From: Phenylobacterium sp.
GTDB taxonomy: Bacteria; Pseudomonadota; Alphaproteobacteria; Caulobacterales; Caulobacteraceae
Direction of reading: 5' to 3'
Assembly (NCBI GenBank): GCA_028291285.1
Contig: JAQGIJ010000150.1
Location: forward strand, 1-10,172
Length of the DNA stretch: 10,172 bases
Shown: positions 1-6,481 of the stretch, in pieces
Layout of the letters: the number at the start of each line of letters is the position of its first letter
Position numbering within the stretch: position 1 is the stretch's first letter
The notes under the pieces: model-generated
Database searches by the model: none
What the model was told of the DNA's origin: nothing
The model's input: the letters and a program-made list of their open reading frames with translations, nothing else
Program-made: the position numbers and the translations under genes

Positions 1-173
1 GCCGGCACGCCCATGGCAAGCTTCGCGCCGACGATCGATCCCGCCGAGGTGCCGAGCACGAAGTCGGCCCGCCCGAGGTCGACGCCGGCTTGCGCGAACC
101 CCGCGATCAGCCCGCTCTCCCAGGCCACGCCCACCGGCCCGCCGCCGCCCAACACCAGCGCCCGCGTCGTCAT
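1..173 (-). CDS. Patatin-like phospholipase, N-terminal part (cut by window edge)
   Basis: The first 57 codons of a minus-strand gene can be read from an ATG at 173 and continue past the left edge. The peptide opens with a short beta strand and a glycine-rich oxyanion motif GGGGPVG (residues 9-15), followed by GTSAG (residues 41-45). The latter is the GxSxG nucleophile elbow, with Ser43 as the expected catalytic serine. This order and spacing are typical of patatin-like serine acyl hydrolases, which cleave acyl chains from lipids using a Ser-Asp dyad. The Asp would lie beyond the window. A GAGGAGAG ribosome-binding site ends 9 bases before the ATG, which supports the start. No signal peptide is seen, so a cytoplasmic or peripheral location is likely. 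It diverges from the membrane protein gene at 395. The substrate cannot be predicted. Confidence 0.82.
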   Translation of the reverse strand, partial: MTTRALVLGGGGPVGVAWESGLIAGFAQAGVDLGRADFVLGTSAGSIVGAKLAMGVP

Positions 174-326
174 GAGCCCCGACTCTCCTCAAACGAAGGC
201 GGCGGAGCATCGGCTGCGCCGGGCGGCCTGTCCATGCACGCCTGCACCAGATCGTGGGCTTCGCGCCCGTTCGCGCAACCGCGACGGGATGACGATGGAC
301 CGCACCCTTCCCGGGCGAGACGCGCC

Positions 327-354
327 TTGCCACCGGCCAGCGCTCGCCTATGCT
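327..354 (+). promoter_or_regulatory. Putative sigma-70-type promoter of the membrane protein gene
   Basis: TTGCCA at 327-332 (five of six matches to TTGACA) is followed after 16 bases by TATGCT at 349-354 (four of six matches to TATAAT). Transcription would begin near 361, giving a leader of about 34 bases before the ATG at 395. It lies in the 221-base divergent region between the patatin-like gene and the membrane protein gene. The upstream in-frame ATG at 350 would fall inside this -10 box, another reason to prefer the start at 395. This is a consensus match by eye only. Confidence 0.35.
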
Positions 355-394
355 CAGCCCACGGCTTCGACGATTGGAGGGGGCTCCCAGTCGC

Positions 395-1858
395 ATGTCC
401 TCGATCCTTTGCGCCCGCGTGCAGAACGCGGCCTTCCTGGCGCTGGCGCTGGCGGTCCTCGCCTTCGCCATGTACCCGGGCCGCTTCGACGGCGACGCGA
501 TCAGCGCCTACCGGCAGGGCCTGAACTTCTACTTCACGGACGCCACCTCGGTCTGGGGATCGGTGCTGCTGGGGGTGCTGGCGGACATCGCCAGAGGCCC
601 TGCGCCGATGTTCCTGCTGCAACTCCTGCTCTGGACCGGCGGCCTCCTGGCCTTCACCGACGCGTTGATCGCCGCGGGGCACCGCGCGACGGGACAGGCG
701 ATCTCGCTGCTCGCGGTCACGCCCCTGCTGTCGTTCGACTTCTTCGACGTCCAGAAGGACGCGCTGCTCAGCGCCCTTCTGGTGATCCTTCTGGCCATCG
801 GAACGCGGCGCCTGCTGCACCGCACCAGCTTCACCCTGATCGGGGCGGCCGCCACCGTCTTCCTGTTCCTGCTGGCGCTCGACACGCGGCACAACGCCCT
901 CTTCGCCCTGTTCCCGATCTGGTTCCTGATCTGGCCGGCCGCTCGCCTGCAGCCGCGGCGCCTGGTGGCGTCCGCCGCCGCCGGACTCGCCGTCTTCGCC
1001 GCCGCGCACCTGACCCTGGGGCTGGTGAACCACGGTCCGCTGAAGTCCGACCGCGCGCATTTCGCCTATGCGCTGGTGGTCTACGACCTCGCCGGCATCT
1101 CCGTCCGCACCTACCGGGACGCCTCGGAGGGCCGGCTGGCGGGCTTCCTGGACGACGCCCAGAAGTGCTACTCGCCGCATGAGTGGGACGCGTTCCAGGG
1201 CGGGGCGTGCCGGCCGGCGGGGCTGGCGGCGCAGGGGCTGATGCAGGACCCGCGGACGCGGAGCGACCTGCTTCTGGTCTGGGCCAAGGCGGTCGCCACG
1301 CACCCCCTCGCCTACGCCGCGCACCGCGCGCGCCACTTCGGCTGCCACCTCGGCGTCGGCTGCCGCCGCGAGGTCCAGAAGATGACGTCCGGGTGGTGGC
1401 CCAGGGCCTGGGACGATCCCCAGATGCGGGTCTCCGCCGGAGCGCGGGCGATCGGCGCCGTCGCCGTCGCCCTATGGGAAAGCCCGCTCGGGTCGGGCGC
1501 CTTATGGCTGCTGGTGCTGGCGGCGGAAGCGGGCCTCTCGGCCTGGCTGCTCCGCCGGGGGTTCAAGCCGCTCCCGTACCTGGCGCTGGTGTTGGCGGCG
1601 GCGGGCTTCGCCTACTTCATGTCTTACGGTCTGGTCGGCATCGCCGACCAGATGCGCTACCTGCATCCGATCATCTTCCTGGCCGTTCTCGCCGGTCCGC
1701 TGTCGGTGAGCGCGCTCGCCGCGCATTGGCGCGACCGCCGCCGGCGCGGCCCCCCGGCGGCCACCCGATCAGAATGGCGCTGGCCAGACCGGGCGCGCGC
1801 CAAAGCTCCGTCCGTGCGCGCGCCCGCAGGAGAGGCGGCGACTAGTTCAGCCCCCTGA
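395..1858 (+). CDS. Polytopic membrane protein, GT-C glycosyltransferase-like
   Basis: A 487-residue integral membrane protein with roughly nine or ten hydrophobic spans (for example around residues 11-27, 53-66, 70-90, 101-114, 123-137, 147-162, 166-181, 190-210, 352-362, 367-386, 392-410 and 425-442; some are short). Features that recall GT-C lipid-linked-sugar transferases are an acidic FDGD motif after the first span (Asp32, Asp34), a VQKD motif at 119-122, RHNA at 165-168 and QMRYLHP at 419-425. A long loop between about 211 and 350 holds Cys258, Cys272, Cys317 and Cys323, which could form disulfides if it is periplasmic. The C-terminal 45 residues are basic and Pro/Ala-rich. The ATG at 395 is preferred over the ATG at 350 because a GGAGG stretch (376-383) precedes it, although the spacing is long. 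The 3' end overlaps the convergent small gene by 17 bp. The GT-C assignment is inference; the sugar and acceptor are unknown. Confidence 0.72.
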   Translation: MSSILCARVQNAAFLALALAVLAFAMYPGRFDGDAISAYRQGLNFYFTDATSVWGSVLLGVLADIARGPAPMFLLQLLLWTGGLLAFTDALIAAGHRATGQAISLLAVTPLLSFDFFDVQKDALLSALLVILLAIGTRRLLHRTSFTLIGAAATVFLFLLALDTRHNALFALFPIWFLIWPAARLQPRRLVASAAAGLAVFAAAHLTLGLVNHGPLKSDRAHFAYALVVYDLAGISVRTYRDASEGRLAGFLDDAQKCYSPHEWDAFQGGACRPAGLAAQGLMQDPRTRSDLLLVWAKAVATHPLAYAAHRARHFGCHLGVGCRREVQKMTSGWWPRAWDDPQMRVSAGARAIGAVAVALWESPLGSGALWLLVLAAEAGLSAWLLRRGFKPLPYLALVLAAAGFAYFMSYGLVGIADQMRYLHPIIFLAVLAGPLSVSALAAHWRDRRRRGPPAATRSEWRWPDRARAKAPSVRAPAGEAATSSAP

Positions 1859-2084
1859 GCTTGCGCGCCAGCGGCAGGCTCATCCGGCGCTCGGGCCCCG
1901 CCAGGCGCGAGACGCCGATGGCGATCAGGGCGGTGGCGAGGCCGAGCGCGAAGGCGCCGGCGACCGCCAGGGAGAGGCCCGCGGGTCCGAAACTCAGCGC
2001 CCTGGGCTCCATCCAGTGGACCAGTTCGCCGTTGGGCTGCTCGGGCAGGACCTCGTCGATGTCGTCGTAGCTGTGCTCGCTCAT
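1842..2084 (-). CDS. Small single-span membrane protein, 80 aa, hypothetical
   Basis: The protein has an acidic soluble N-terminus (residues 1-30, rich in Glu and Asp), one hydrophobic segment at about 34-55 and a basic C-terminal tail with RRMSLPLARK. The positive-inside rule would put the tail in the cytoplasm and the acidic N-terminus outside. The ATG at 2084 is chosen because GAAGG lies 7 bases upstream; the same frame can be opened by a TTG at 2105 but with no better site. I do not recognise a family. Its last codons overlap the convergent membrane protein gene at 1842-1858. It diverges from yebC across 123 bases. The clear soluble/span/tail layout and G/C third positions make a real gene likely. 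Confidence 0.68.
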   Translation of the reverse strand: MSEHSYDDIDEVLPEQPNGELVHWMEPRALSFGPAGLSLAVAGAFALGLATALIAIGVSRLAGPERRMSLPLARKLRGLN

Positions 2085-2207
2085 CGTGAAACCTTCGCCG
2101 CTCAAGACCTTGACCGCTAACCCGCACCCCCGGCGGGGGTTCCGCCCGCGCGGCGGCGAGGGTAGAAGCAGCCAGATCCTCCTCCCTCATTACCTGCCGC
2201 GGACCCC

Positions 2208-2954
2208 ATGGCCGGACATTCGAAGTTCAAGAACATCATGCACCGCAAGGGTCGCCAAGATGCGGCCCGCTCGAAACTGTTCTCCAAGCTCTCGCGCGAG
2301 ATCACTGTGGCGGCCAAGTCCGGGATGCCGGATCCGGCGATGAACCCCCGCCTCAGGCTGGCGATGACCAACGCCCGGGCGGAGTCGATGTCCAAGGACG
2401 TGATCGACCGGGCCATCAAGAAGGCCCTGGGCGGCGAGGCCGACACCTATGAGGAGATCCGCTACGAGGGGTTCGGCCCGGGCGGCGTGGGCGTGATCGT
2501 CGAGGTGCTGACCGACAACCGCAACCGTGCGGCCTCCAACGTGCGCTCCATCTTCGGCAAGAACGGCGGCAACCTCGGCGAGACGGGCTCGGTCGCCTTC
2601 ATGTTCGACCGCGTGGGCCAGATCGTCTATCCGCCCGCCGCGGGCGGCGAGGACAAGGTGATGGAGGCCGCCATCGACGCCGGCGCCGAGGACGTGCAGT
2701 CCGACGAGGAAGGCCACATCATTTTCACCGCCTTCGAGCAGCTTTTCGAGGTCGCCCAGGCACTGGAAGGCCCGCTCGGCGAGGCCAAGTCCACCGCCGT
2801 GATCTGGCGGCCGAGGTCGCTGACGCCGATCACCGGCGAGGCGGCCGCCACGCTGATGAAGCTGATGGACGCCCTGGAGGACGACGACGACGTGCAGAAC
2901 GTCTACTCAAACGAAGACATCGCCGAAGCCGAGCTCGAGAAGCTGGCCTCTTAG
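2208..2954 (+). CDS. yebC: YebC/PmpR family protein
   Basis: A 248-residue protein of normal family length. It begins with the diagnostic [18 protein letters not shown] segment and continues with [19 protein letters not shown] and IDRAIKKA in the helical N-terminal domain (about residues 1-75). [14 protein letters not shown] and the [21 protein letters not shown] segments of the second domain follow. Family members bind DNA as transcriptional regulators (PmpR in Pseudomonas). Others, such as the human mitochondrial homologue TACO1, assist translation of difficult stretches, and bacterial YebC has more recently been linked to relief of ribosome stalling at polyproline. Which role applies here cannot be told from sequence. 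The C-terminus has an acidic run EDDDD near residue 225. No strong ribosome-binding site is seen. ruvC, a frequent downstream neighbour in proteobacteria, is replaced here by a small membrane protein gene and then a convergent gene. Confidence 0.96.
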   Translation: MAGHSKFKNIMHRKGRQDAARSKLFSKLSREITVAAKSGMPDPAMNPRLRLAMTNARAESMSKDVIDRAIKKALGGEADTYEEIRYEGFGPGGVGVIVEVLTDNRNRAASNVRSIFGKNGGNLGETGSVAFMFDRVGQIVYPPAAGGEDKVMEAAIDAGAEDVQSDEEGHIIFTAFEQLFEVAQALEGPLGEAKSTAVIWRPRSLTPITGEAAATLMKLMDALEDDDDVQNVYSNEDIAEAELEKLAS

Positions 2955-2973
2955 AGAGGACATACGGCGCCGC

Positions 2974-3168
2974 ATGCCCCGTCGCCCGGAGGACCCGCGG
3001 GTCACCGATCTTCGCCGCTACCGCAAGGCGCGCGAGCTGCAGCGCCGGCGCCCGCCGCCGCGTCCGCCGTCGGAGCGGTTCCTCGGCGGCCGCCCGCGCG
3101 CCGGGCTGATCCTGCTGGTGGTGATCCTGGCGCTGGCCGCGGTCTGGATCCTGCCGAACCTGCGCTGA
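2974..3168 (+). CDS. Small basic protein with C-terminal membrane anchor, 64 aa
   Basis: The first 43 residues are strongly basic and proline-rich (runs such as RRYRKAREL and RRRPPPRPP). A single hydrophobic helix at about 44-60 then ends in PNLR almost at the C-terminus. The layout is that of a tail-anchored protein with its positively charged head in the cytoplasm, where it could touch nucleic acid or phospholipid. The ATG lies 19 bases after the yebC stop, with AGAGGA between them, so the two genes are probably co-transcribed. I do not recognise a family, and the low-complexity head would limit homology searches. The start, the spacing to yebC and the clear anchor make it a likely real gene. 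Confidence 0.65.
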   Translation: MPRRPEDPRVTDLRRYRKARELQRRRPPPRPPSERFLGGRPRAGLILLVVILALAAVWILPNLR

Positions 3169-3208
3169 CCATGCCGGCGCGCGCCGAGAGAATCGTCGAT
3201 CGCCTGGT

Positions 3209-3229
3209 GCTGGGGCGTACGGCCCCGGC
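3209..3229. terminator. GC-rich hairpin between convergent genes, possible terminator
   Basis: GCTGGGGC (3209-3216) pairs with GCCCCGGC (3222-3229) over eight base pairs, including one G-U pair, around a five-base loop GTACG. It ends exactly where the stop codon of the minus-strand CoA-transferase gene begins (3230) and lies 40 bases after the stop of the plus-strand small gene. The position suits a bidirectional terminator. No T-run follows on either strand, so it would need Rho or act only as an RNA 3'-end barrier. Confidence 0.4.
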
Positions 3230-5437
3230 CTACCCCGCGACCACGCCCCTTGCCCGCAGCGCCGTGATCTCCGCCTCCGAGTAGCCGAGCTCGGCCAGGA
3301 TCTCGCCGGTGTGCTCGCCCAGAAGCGGCGCGTGGCGCTCGAAGGTGAGGTCGGCGTCGCTGAAGCGCCAGAAGGCGCCGGGCTGCTCGACCACGCCGTC
3401 CTCGGGGTGCTGGATCCGGGCGATGACGAGGCTCTCGTGGTGCGCCGGGTCGTCGAACAGCTTTTTCATGCCGTCGCCCTCGACCACCGCTTCAGCGGGC
3501 ACGTCGGCGGCGGCCAGCCGCGCCAGCAGCTCGGCCTGGGGGCGGCCGGCGGCGGCGCGCTCCAGGTCCTCGAGACCCGAGGCGCCGAAGGCCGCGCAGA
3601 GCGCCCCGGCCTGCGCCGGCCTGCCCGAGACCGCGACCCAGCCGTCCCGGCCGCGGTAGATGCGCCGCAGCGGTCCCATGCCGGTCTGGCCCGCGTCCAG
3701 CCGCGGATAGGGGGCGAGCGACCCGTCGGGCCGGATCAGGGTCTCGCTCTGGGTGAGGCAGGCGACGCCCAGCAGCGAGGTCTCCGCCGTCGCGCCGCCG
3801 CCGCGGGTGCGGAGCTGGTAGAGGGCGGCCAGCGTCCCCGCCAGCGAGTTCAGCGCGCAGAGCACGTCCATGCAGCCGGCGCGGCTGAACACCGGCGCAT
3901 TGCGCTGGCCGGCGTTCTCCACCTCCCAGCCGCCCAGCGCCTCGAAGACGGAGTCGTAGCCGGGCCAGTTGGCGCGTGCGCCGTGCAGGCCGTAGGCGCT
4001 GACGTAGCCGAACACCAGGTCGGGGTTGTGCTTGCGCAGGCCCGCCTCGTCGACGCCCATCTTGGCGGCCGCCCGGACGCGCATGTTGTGATGGGCGACG
4101 TCGGCCCACTTGGCGAGGCGGCCCAGGATCTCCTGGCCCTCGGGCGCATAGAGGTCGACCGCCAGCGAGCGCTTGCTGCGCGCGGCGGCCTGGAAATAGC
4201 GGCGCATGAAGCGCATCCGGTCGCCGGTGATCGGCTCCACCTTGATCACGTCGGCGCCCATGTCGCCCAGCAGGGACGGCGCCATCGGCCCGGCCAGGAA
4301 GGCCCCTAGGTCGAGCACCTTCAATCCCTCCAGCGGCCGGCGCCTGGCGCCCGGCGCCGGTGGGGTCGCCGGCTCCTGCGCCGGACCGGACCAGCCCGCC
4401 TCGCCGCCCTCGCCCAGGCGGGGCGCCGGCCCGCGCGCCTTCACCGCCTCGCCCACCCGCAGCGGCGTCGCCGCCTGGCGCACCCGGCCCCATGCGGGAT
4501 CCTCCAGGTCGACGACGTAGCCGTTGGCCTCCGCCTCGGGATGGCGCAGCACCTCGCCCAGCGGCAGGCACGGCTCGACCGGCACGTCCTGGGCGCGGAG
4601 CGCGTCGAGCCAGGCGGCCACGGGACGCATGCGGAAGGCGGCGCGGCGCTGCGCCATGTCGTCCACGTCGACCGGGCGCTCGGCCATGATCTCCCACATC
4701 AGCGGCAGGGCCGCGAAATCGAGCTTGCCGGTGGGGTCCATGATCTGCAGCCAGCCGTCGCGGCATTCGTACATCGAGAGGTGCAGCACCCCCTCCGGCT
4801 TGGGCGTGGGCGCGGAGAGCATGCCCTTCTCCGCGCGGCTCCAGACCAGGGACATGGAGGCCAGCATGCCCTGCATCAGGCTGGTGTGGACGCCGCCGCC
4901 GCGGCCGGTCTCCAGCCGCATGATGAGGCGGGCCAGCACGCCCGCGGCGACCAGCTGCGAGGCGCCCCAGCCGCCGATGGGATAGCGCCAGACGACCGGG
5001 CCGTCGCGGTGCCCGTCCTGTTCGTCGAGCACGGCGCAGCGGGCCTGCATCAGCAGCTCGTCGTTCGGCCGCTCGGCGTCGCGGTGGCCGGCGGGGTAGC
5101 CGAGGACCGAGCAGGCGATCAGCCGGGGGAAGTCGGCGGCCAGGCTGTCGTCGTCGATCCTCAGCGCCCTGGCCCGCGACGGCGGGGCGTCGTGGATCAG
5201 GACGTCCGCCTCGGCGAGCAGCTCGCGCAGATGCGCCACGCCCTCAGCATCGTCGAGGTCGAGCTCGAGGCTGCGCTTGCTGCGGTTCCAGGTGGCGAAG
5301 GCGGCGTCGGCTCGGCCGGGATCCCCGCCCGGGGGCTCCAGCTTCAGGACGTCCGCGCCCATCTCGGCCAGCATCAGGCCCGCCACCGGACCGGCGAGCC
5401 CCTGGGCGAGCTCCAACACCCTGACGCCTTGCAACAT
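3230..5437 (-). CDS. Tandem two-domain CaiB/BaiF CoA-transferase (fused halves)
   Basis: The 735-residue protein holds two family III CoA-transferase modules, residues 1 to about 345 and about 367-735, joined by a Pro/Ala/Gly-rich linker. Each begins with the family signature: LQGVRVLELAQGLAGPVAG with MGADVLKLEPPGGD in the first, LEGLKVLDLGAFLAGPMAP with MGADVIKVEP in the second. Each also has a SKRSL segment. Ordinary members have about 400 residues and form interlocked dimers; a fusion can build this pseudodimer from one chain. The enzymes move CoA between carboxylic acids through an aspartyl-CoA thioester. Counting back from the RTG/RGG segment in the manner of formyl-CoA transferase, the catalytic Asp matches Asp524 in the second module but Gly156 in the first, so probably only one site works. 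The ATG at 5437 has GGAG 11 bases upstream. It lies downstream of sodB on the same strand but 155 bases away. The substrate is unknown; fatty, bile or aromatic acids are all possible. Confidence 0.9.
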   Translation of the reverse strand: MLQGVRVLELAQGLAGPVAGLMLAEMGADVLKLEPPGGDPGRADAAFATWNRSKRSLELDLDDAEGVAHLRELLAEADVLIHDAPPSRARALRIDDDSLAADFPRLIACSVLGYPAGHRDAERPNDELLMQARCAVLDEQDGHRDGPVVWRYPIGGWGASQLVAAGVLARLIMRLETGRGGGVHTSLMQGMLASMSLVWSRAEKGMLSAPTPKPEGVLHLSMYECRDGWLQIMDPTGKLDFAALPLMWEIMAERPVDVDDMAQRRAAFRMRPVAAWLDALRAQDVPVEPCLPLGEVLRHPEAEANGYVVDLEDPAWGRVRQAATPLRVGEAVKARGPAPRLGEGGEAGWSGPAQEPATPPAPGARRRPLEGLKVLDLGAFLAGPMAPSLLGDMGADVIKVEPITGDRMRFMRRYFQAAARSKRSLAVDLYAPEGQEILGRLAKWADVAHHNMRVRAAAKMGVDEAGLRKHNPDLVFGYVSAYGLHGARANWPGYDSVFEALGGWEVENAGQRNAPVFSRAGCMDVLCALNSLAGTLAALYQLRTRGGGATAETSLLGVACLTQSETLIRPDGSLAPYPRLDAGQTGMGPLRRIYRGRDGWVAVSGRPAQAGALCAAFGASGLEDLERAAAGRPQAELLARLAAADVPAEAVVEGDGMKKLFDDPAHHESLVIARIQHPEDGVVEQPGAFWRFSDADLTFERHAPLLGEHTGEILAELGYSEAEITALRARGVVAG

Positions 5438-5458
5438 CCTCTGCGGATCTCCGTCTCA

Positions 5459-5486
5459 GCCGCCCGGGCGCGGGGCGCCGGGCGGC
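5459..5486 (-). repeat. Perfect 9-bp inverted repeat in the CoA-transferase leader
   Basis: GCCGCCCGG (5459-5467) and CCGGGCGGC (5478-5486) are perfect reverse complements separated by ten bases. The RNA hairpin would end 21 bases before the start codon of the CoA-transferase gene, close to the GGAG ribosome-binding site. It could slow translation, act as an attenuator or be an operator. No T-run follows, so a simple intrinsic terminator is less likely. In such GC-rich DNA some hairpins arise by chance. Confidence 0.4.
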
Positions 5487-5554
5487 GCGGAACATCCAAT
5501 CTCGGAATTGATAAGGCAAGGGTCACCGCCCCGCAGACCGCGGCGCGTCGCAAC

Positions 5555-5582
5555 TTTATTGAAGAACAATGGTATCTGTAAT
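5555..5582 (-). promoter_or_regulatory. Putative promoter in an AT-rich island upstream of the CoA-transferase
   Basis: Read on the minus strand, ATTACA (plus 5577-5582; four of six matches to TTGACA), a 16-base spacer and AATAAA (plus 5555-5560; four of six matches to TATAAT) lie in a rare AT-rich patch (5551-5582). The patch sits between the sodB stop at 5593 and the CoA-transferase start at 5437. Transcription would start near 5548 and leave a leader of about 110 bases that contains the hairpin at 5459-5486. The match is modest; the main argument is the base composition and the position. Confidence 0.3.
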
Positions 5583-5592
5583 CCAGGCCGGC

Positions 5593-6222
5593 TCAGGCGG
5601 CGAGCTGGCAGCGCCAGGGCTCGTGCCGGCCCCGGGCGGCGTCGAACTGCGCCTCGGCGAACTCCCAGTGGGGGACGGCGTCGAACCAGCGCTGCAGGAA
5701 GGTGTGCCGATCCTGCTTGTAGTCCAGGTAGTAGGCGTGCTCCCACAGGTCGCAGACCAGCAGCGGGGTGCGCGGGTCGTTGGCCAGCGTGCCGCCGTCA
5801 TGGGTCGAGACCACGACGAGCTTGCCGCCGTCGACCGCGAGCCAGACCCAGCCCGAGGCGAAGTGGTCGGCGCCTTCCTGCACGAACTTTTCCTTCAGGC
5901 CAGAGAGGCCGCCGAAGGCCTGGTCGATCGCGCCCATGAGCTCGCCCTGCGGATCGCGCCGCGCGGGTGTCATGCAGTCCCAGAAGAAGGCGTGGTTCCA
6001 GGCCTGGGCGGCGTTGTTGAACAGCTTCTTCAGGCCCCGCCGCTCGGCCTCGGCGACGATCTCCTCGAGGGTGCGCACTTTCAGCCCGTTCTCGGCGACC
6101 AGCTCGTTGGCGGTCTCGACGTACTTGGCGTGGTGCTTGTCGTGGTGCGTGTGCATGGTGTCCGCCGACATCGTCGGCGACAGGGCGTCATAGGGGTACG
6201 GCAGCTCGGGGAGGGTGATCAT
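5593..6222 (-). CDS. sodB: Superoxide dismutase, Fe type
   Basis: A 209-residue cytoplasmic Fe/Mn-family superoxide dismutase that converts superoxide to oxygen and hydrogen peroxide. Metal ligands are visible as His26 (in HTHHDKHH), His77 (AWNHAFFW), Asp158 and His162 (CDLWEHAYYLDY). The metal-tuning Gln is in the N-terminal half (Gln73 in NNAAQAWNH), and Gly appears where Mn enzymes have their Gln (THDGGT, 140-145). This is the Fe-type pattern, though metal use in this family can be flexible. There is no signal peptide. The ATG at 6222 is chosen because AGGAG lies 8 bases upstream and homologues start with the same LPELPYPYDALSP segment; a longer reading to 6315 is not supported. It diverges from the thiolase-like gene across 259 bases. 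Confidence 0.96.
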   Translation of the reverse strand: MITLPELPYPYDALSPTMSADTMHTHHDKHHAKYVETANELVAENGLKVRTLEEIVAEAERRGLKKLFNNAAQAWNHAFFWDCMTPARRDPQGELMGAIDQAFGGLSGLKEKFVQEGADHFASGWVWLAVDGGKLVVVSTHDGGTLANDPRTPLLVCDLWEHAYYLDYKQDRHTFLQRWFDAVPHWEFAEAQFDAARGRHEPWRCQLAA

Positions 6223-6230
6223 CAAGGGAA

Positions 6231-6235
6231 CTCCT
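6231..6235 (-). promoter_or_regulatory. Ribosome-binding site fixing the sodB start
   Basis: On the minus strand AGGAG lies 8 bases before the ATG at 6222. The frame stays open for 31 further codons upstream, so this site decides the start. Confidence 0.7.
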
Positions 6236-6317
6236 GGAAATGGCCGCGCTCGCACAGGCGGCGGTCGCTCGCGCGACGGCCAACCAATCGTCCAGCGGCG
6301 GCATCGTTCCAACACTT

Positions 6318-6346
6318 TTTATATCGCGCCATGATGCTTTTGCGAC
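6318..6346 (-). promoter_or_regulatory. Putative sodB promoter in the divergent AT-rich region
   Basis: On the minus strand TATAAA (plus 6318-6323; five of six matches to TATAAT) follows GTCGCA (plus 6341-6346; three of six matches to TTGACA) at a 17-base spacing. It is about 95 bases before the sodB ATG. The AT-rich stretch 6311-6390 stands out in this GC-rich DNA and probably holds promoters for both sodB and the divergent thiolase-like gene; for the latter I cannot pick a convincing pair of boxes. A weak inverted repeat, TAATGA-TGGT-TCATAA, at 6362-6377 with one mismatched pair is a possible operator. Confidence 0.35.
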
Positions 6347-6481
6347 CTGTCCGGCGGCGGATAATGATGGTTCATAAAAAATCCATTTGTGTCGCTTGCC
6401 CCGGCGCGGCATCGTCTGGCCCGGAGCCGCGGCCGCTTCAGGGCTGGCGCGAAGACTTCCACAACAGAAGCGGGGAGGCGC

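Noticed and set aside
13..1182. Long open frame on the plus strand (389 codons) and a 392-codon minus-strand frame at 170-1348 across the membrane protein gene
   Set aside because: Both read as Arg/Pro/Gly/Ala-rich low-complexity chains typical of shadow frames in high-GC DNA. The frame starting at 395 gives a coherent hydrophobic protein with a plausible promoter and start.
2126..2140. Inverted repeat ACCCCC-GGC-GGGGGT upstream of yebC
   Set aside because: The stem is only six base pairs with a three-base loop in GC-rich DNA, with no T-run and no nearby promoter that would make it an operator or terminator with any confidence.
3171..3284. 37-codon frame starting two bases after the 64-aa gene stop, in the place where ruvC might be expected
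   Set aside because: It has no RuvC motif, no ribosome-binding site of its own, runs through the 3209-3229 hairpin and ends inside the CoA-transferase 3' end. It could be a severed gene start, but nothing supports that.
3311..4309. Long plus-strand frames antisense to the CoA-transferase gene, including the one at 4541-5581
   Set aside because: They are rich in Arg, Gly, Ala, His and Gln with no domain motif, while the minus strand carries two clear CaiB/BaiF modules.
5593..6315. Longer sodB reading starting at 6315
   Set aside because: The extra 31 residues are Arg/Pro-rich, do not look like an export signal, and the AGGAG site and family alignment place the start at 6222.
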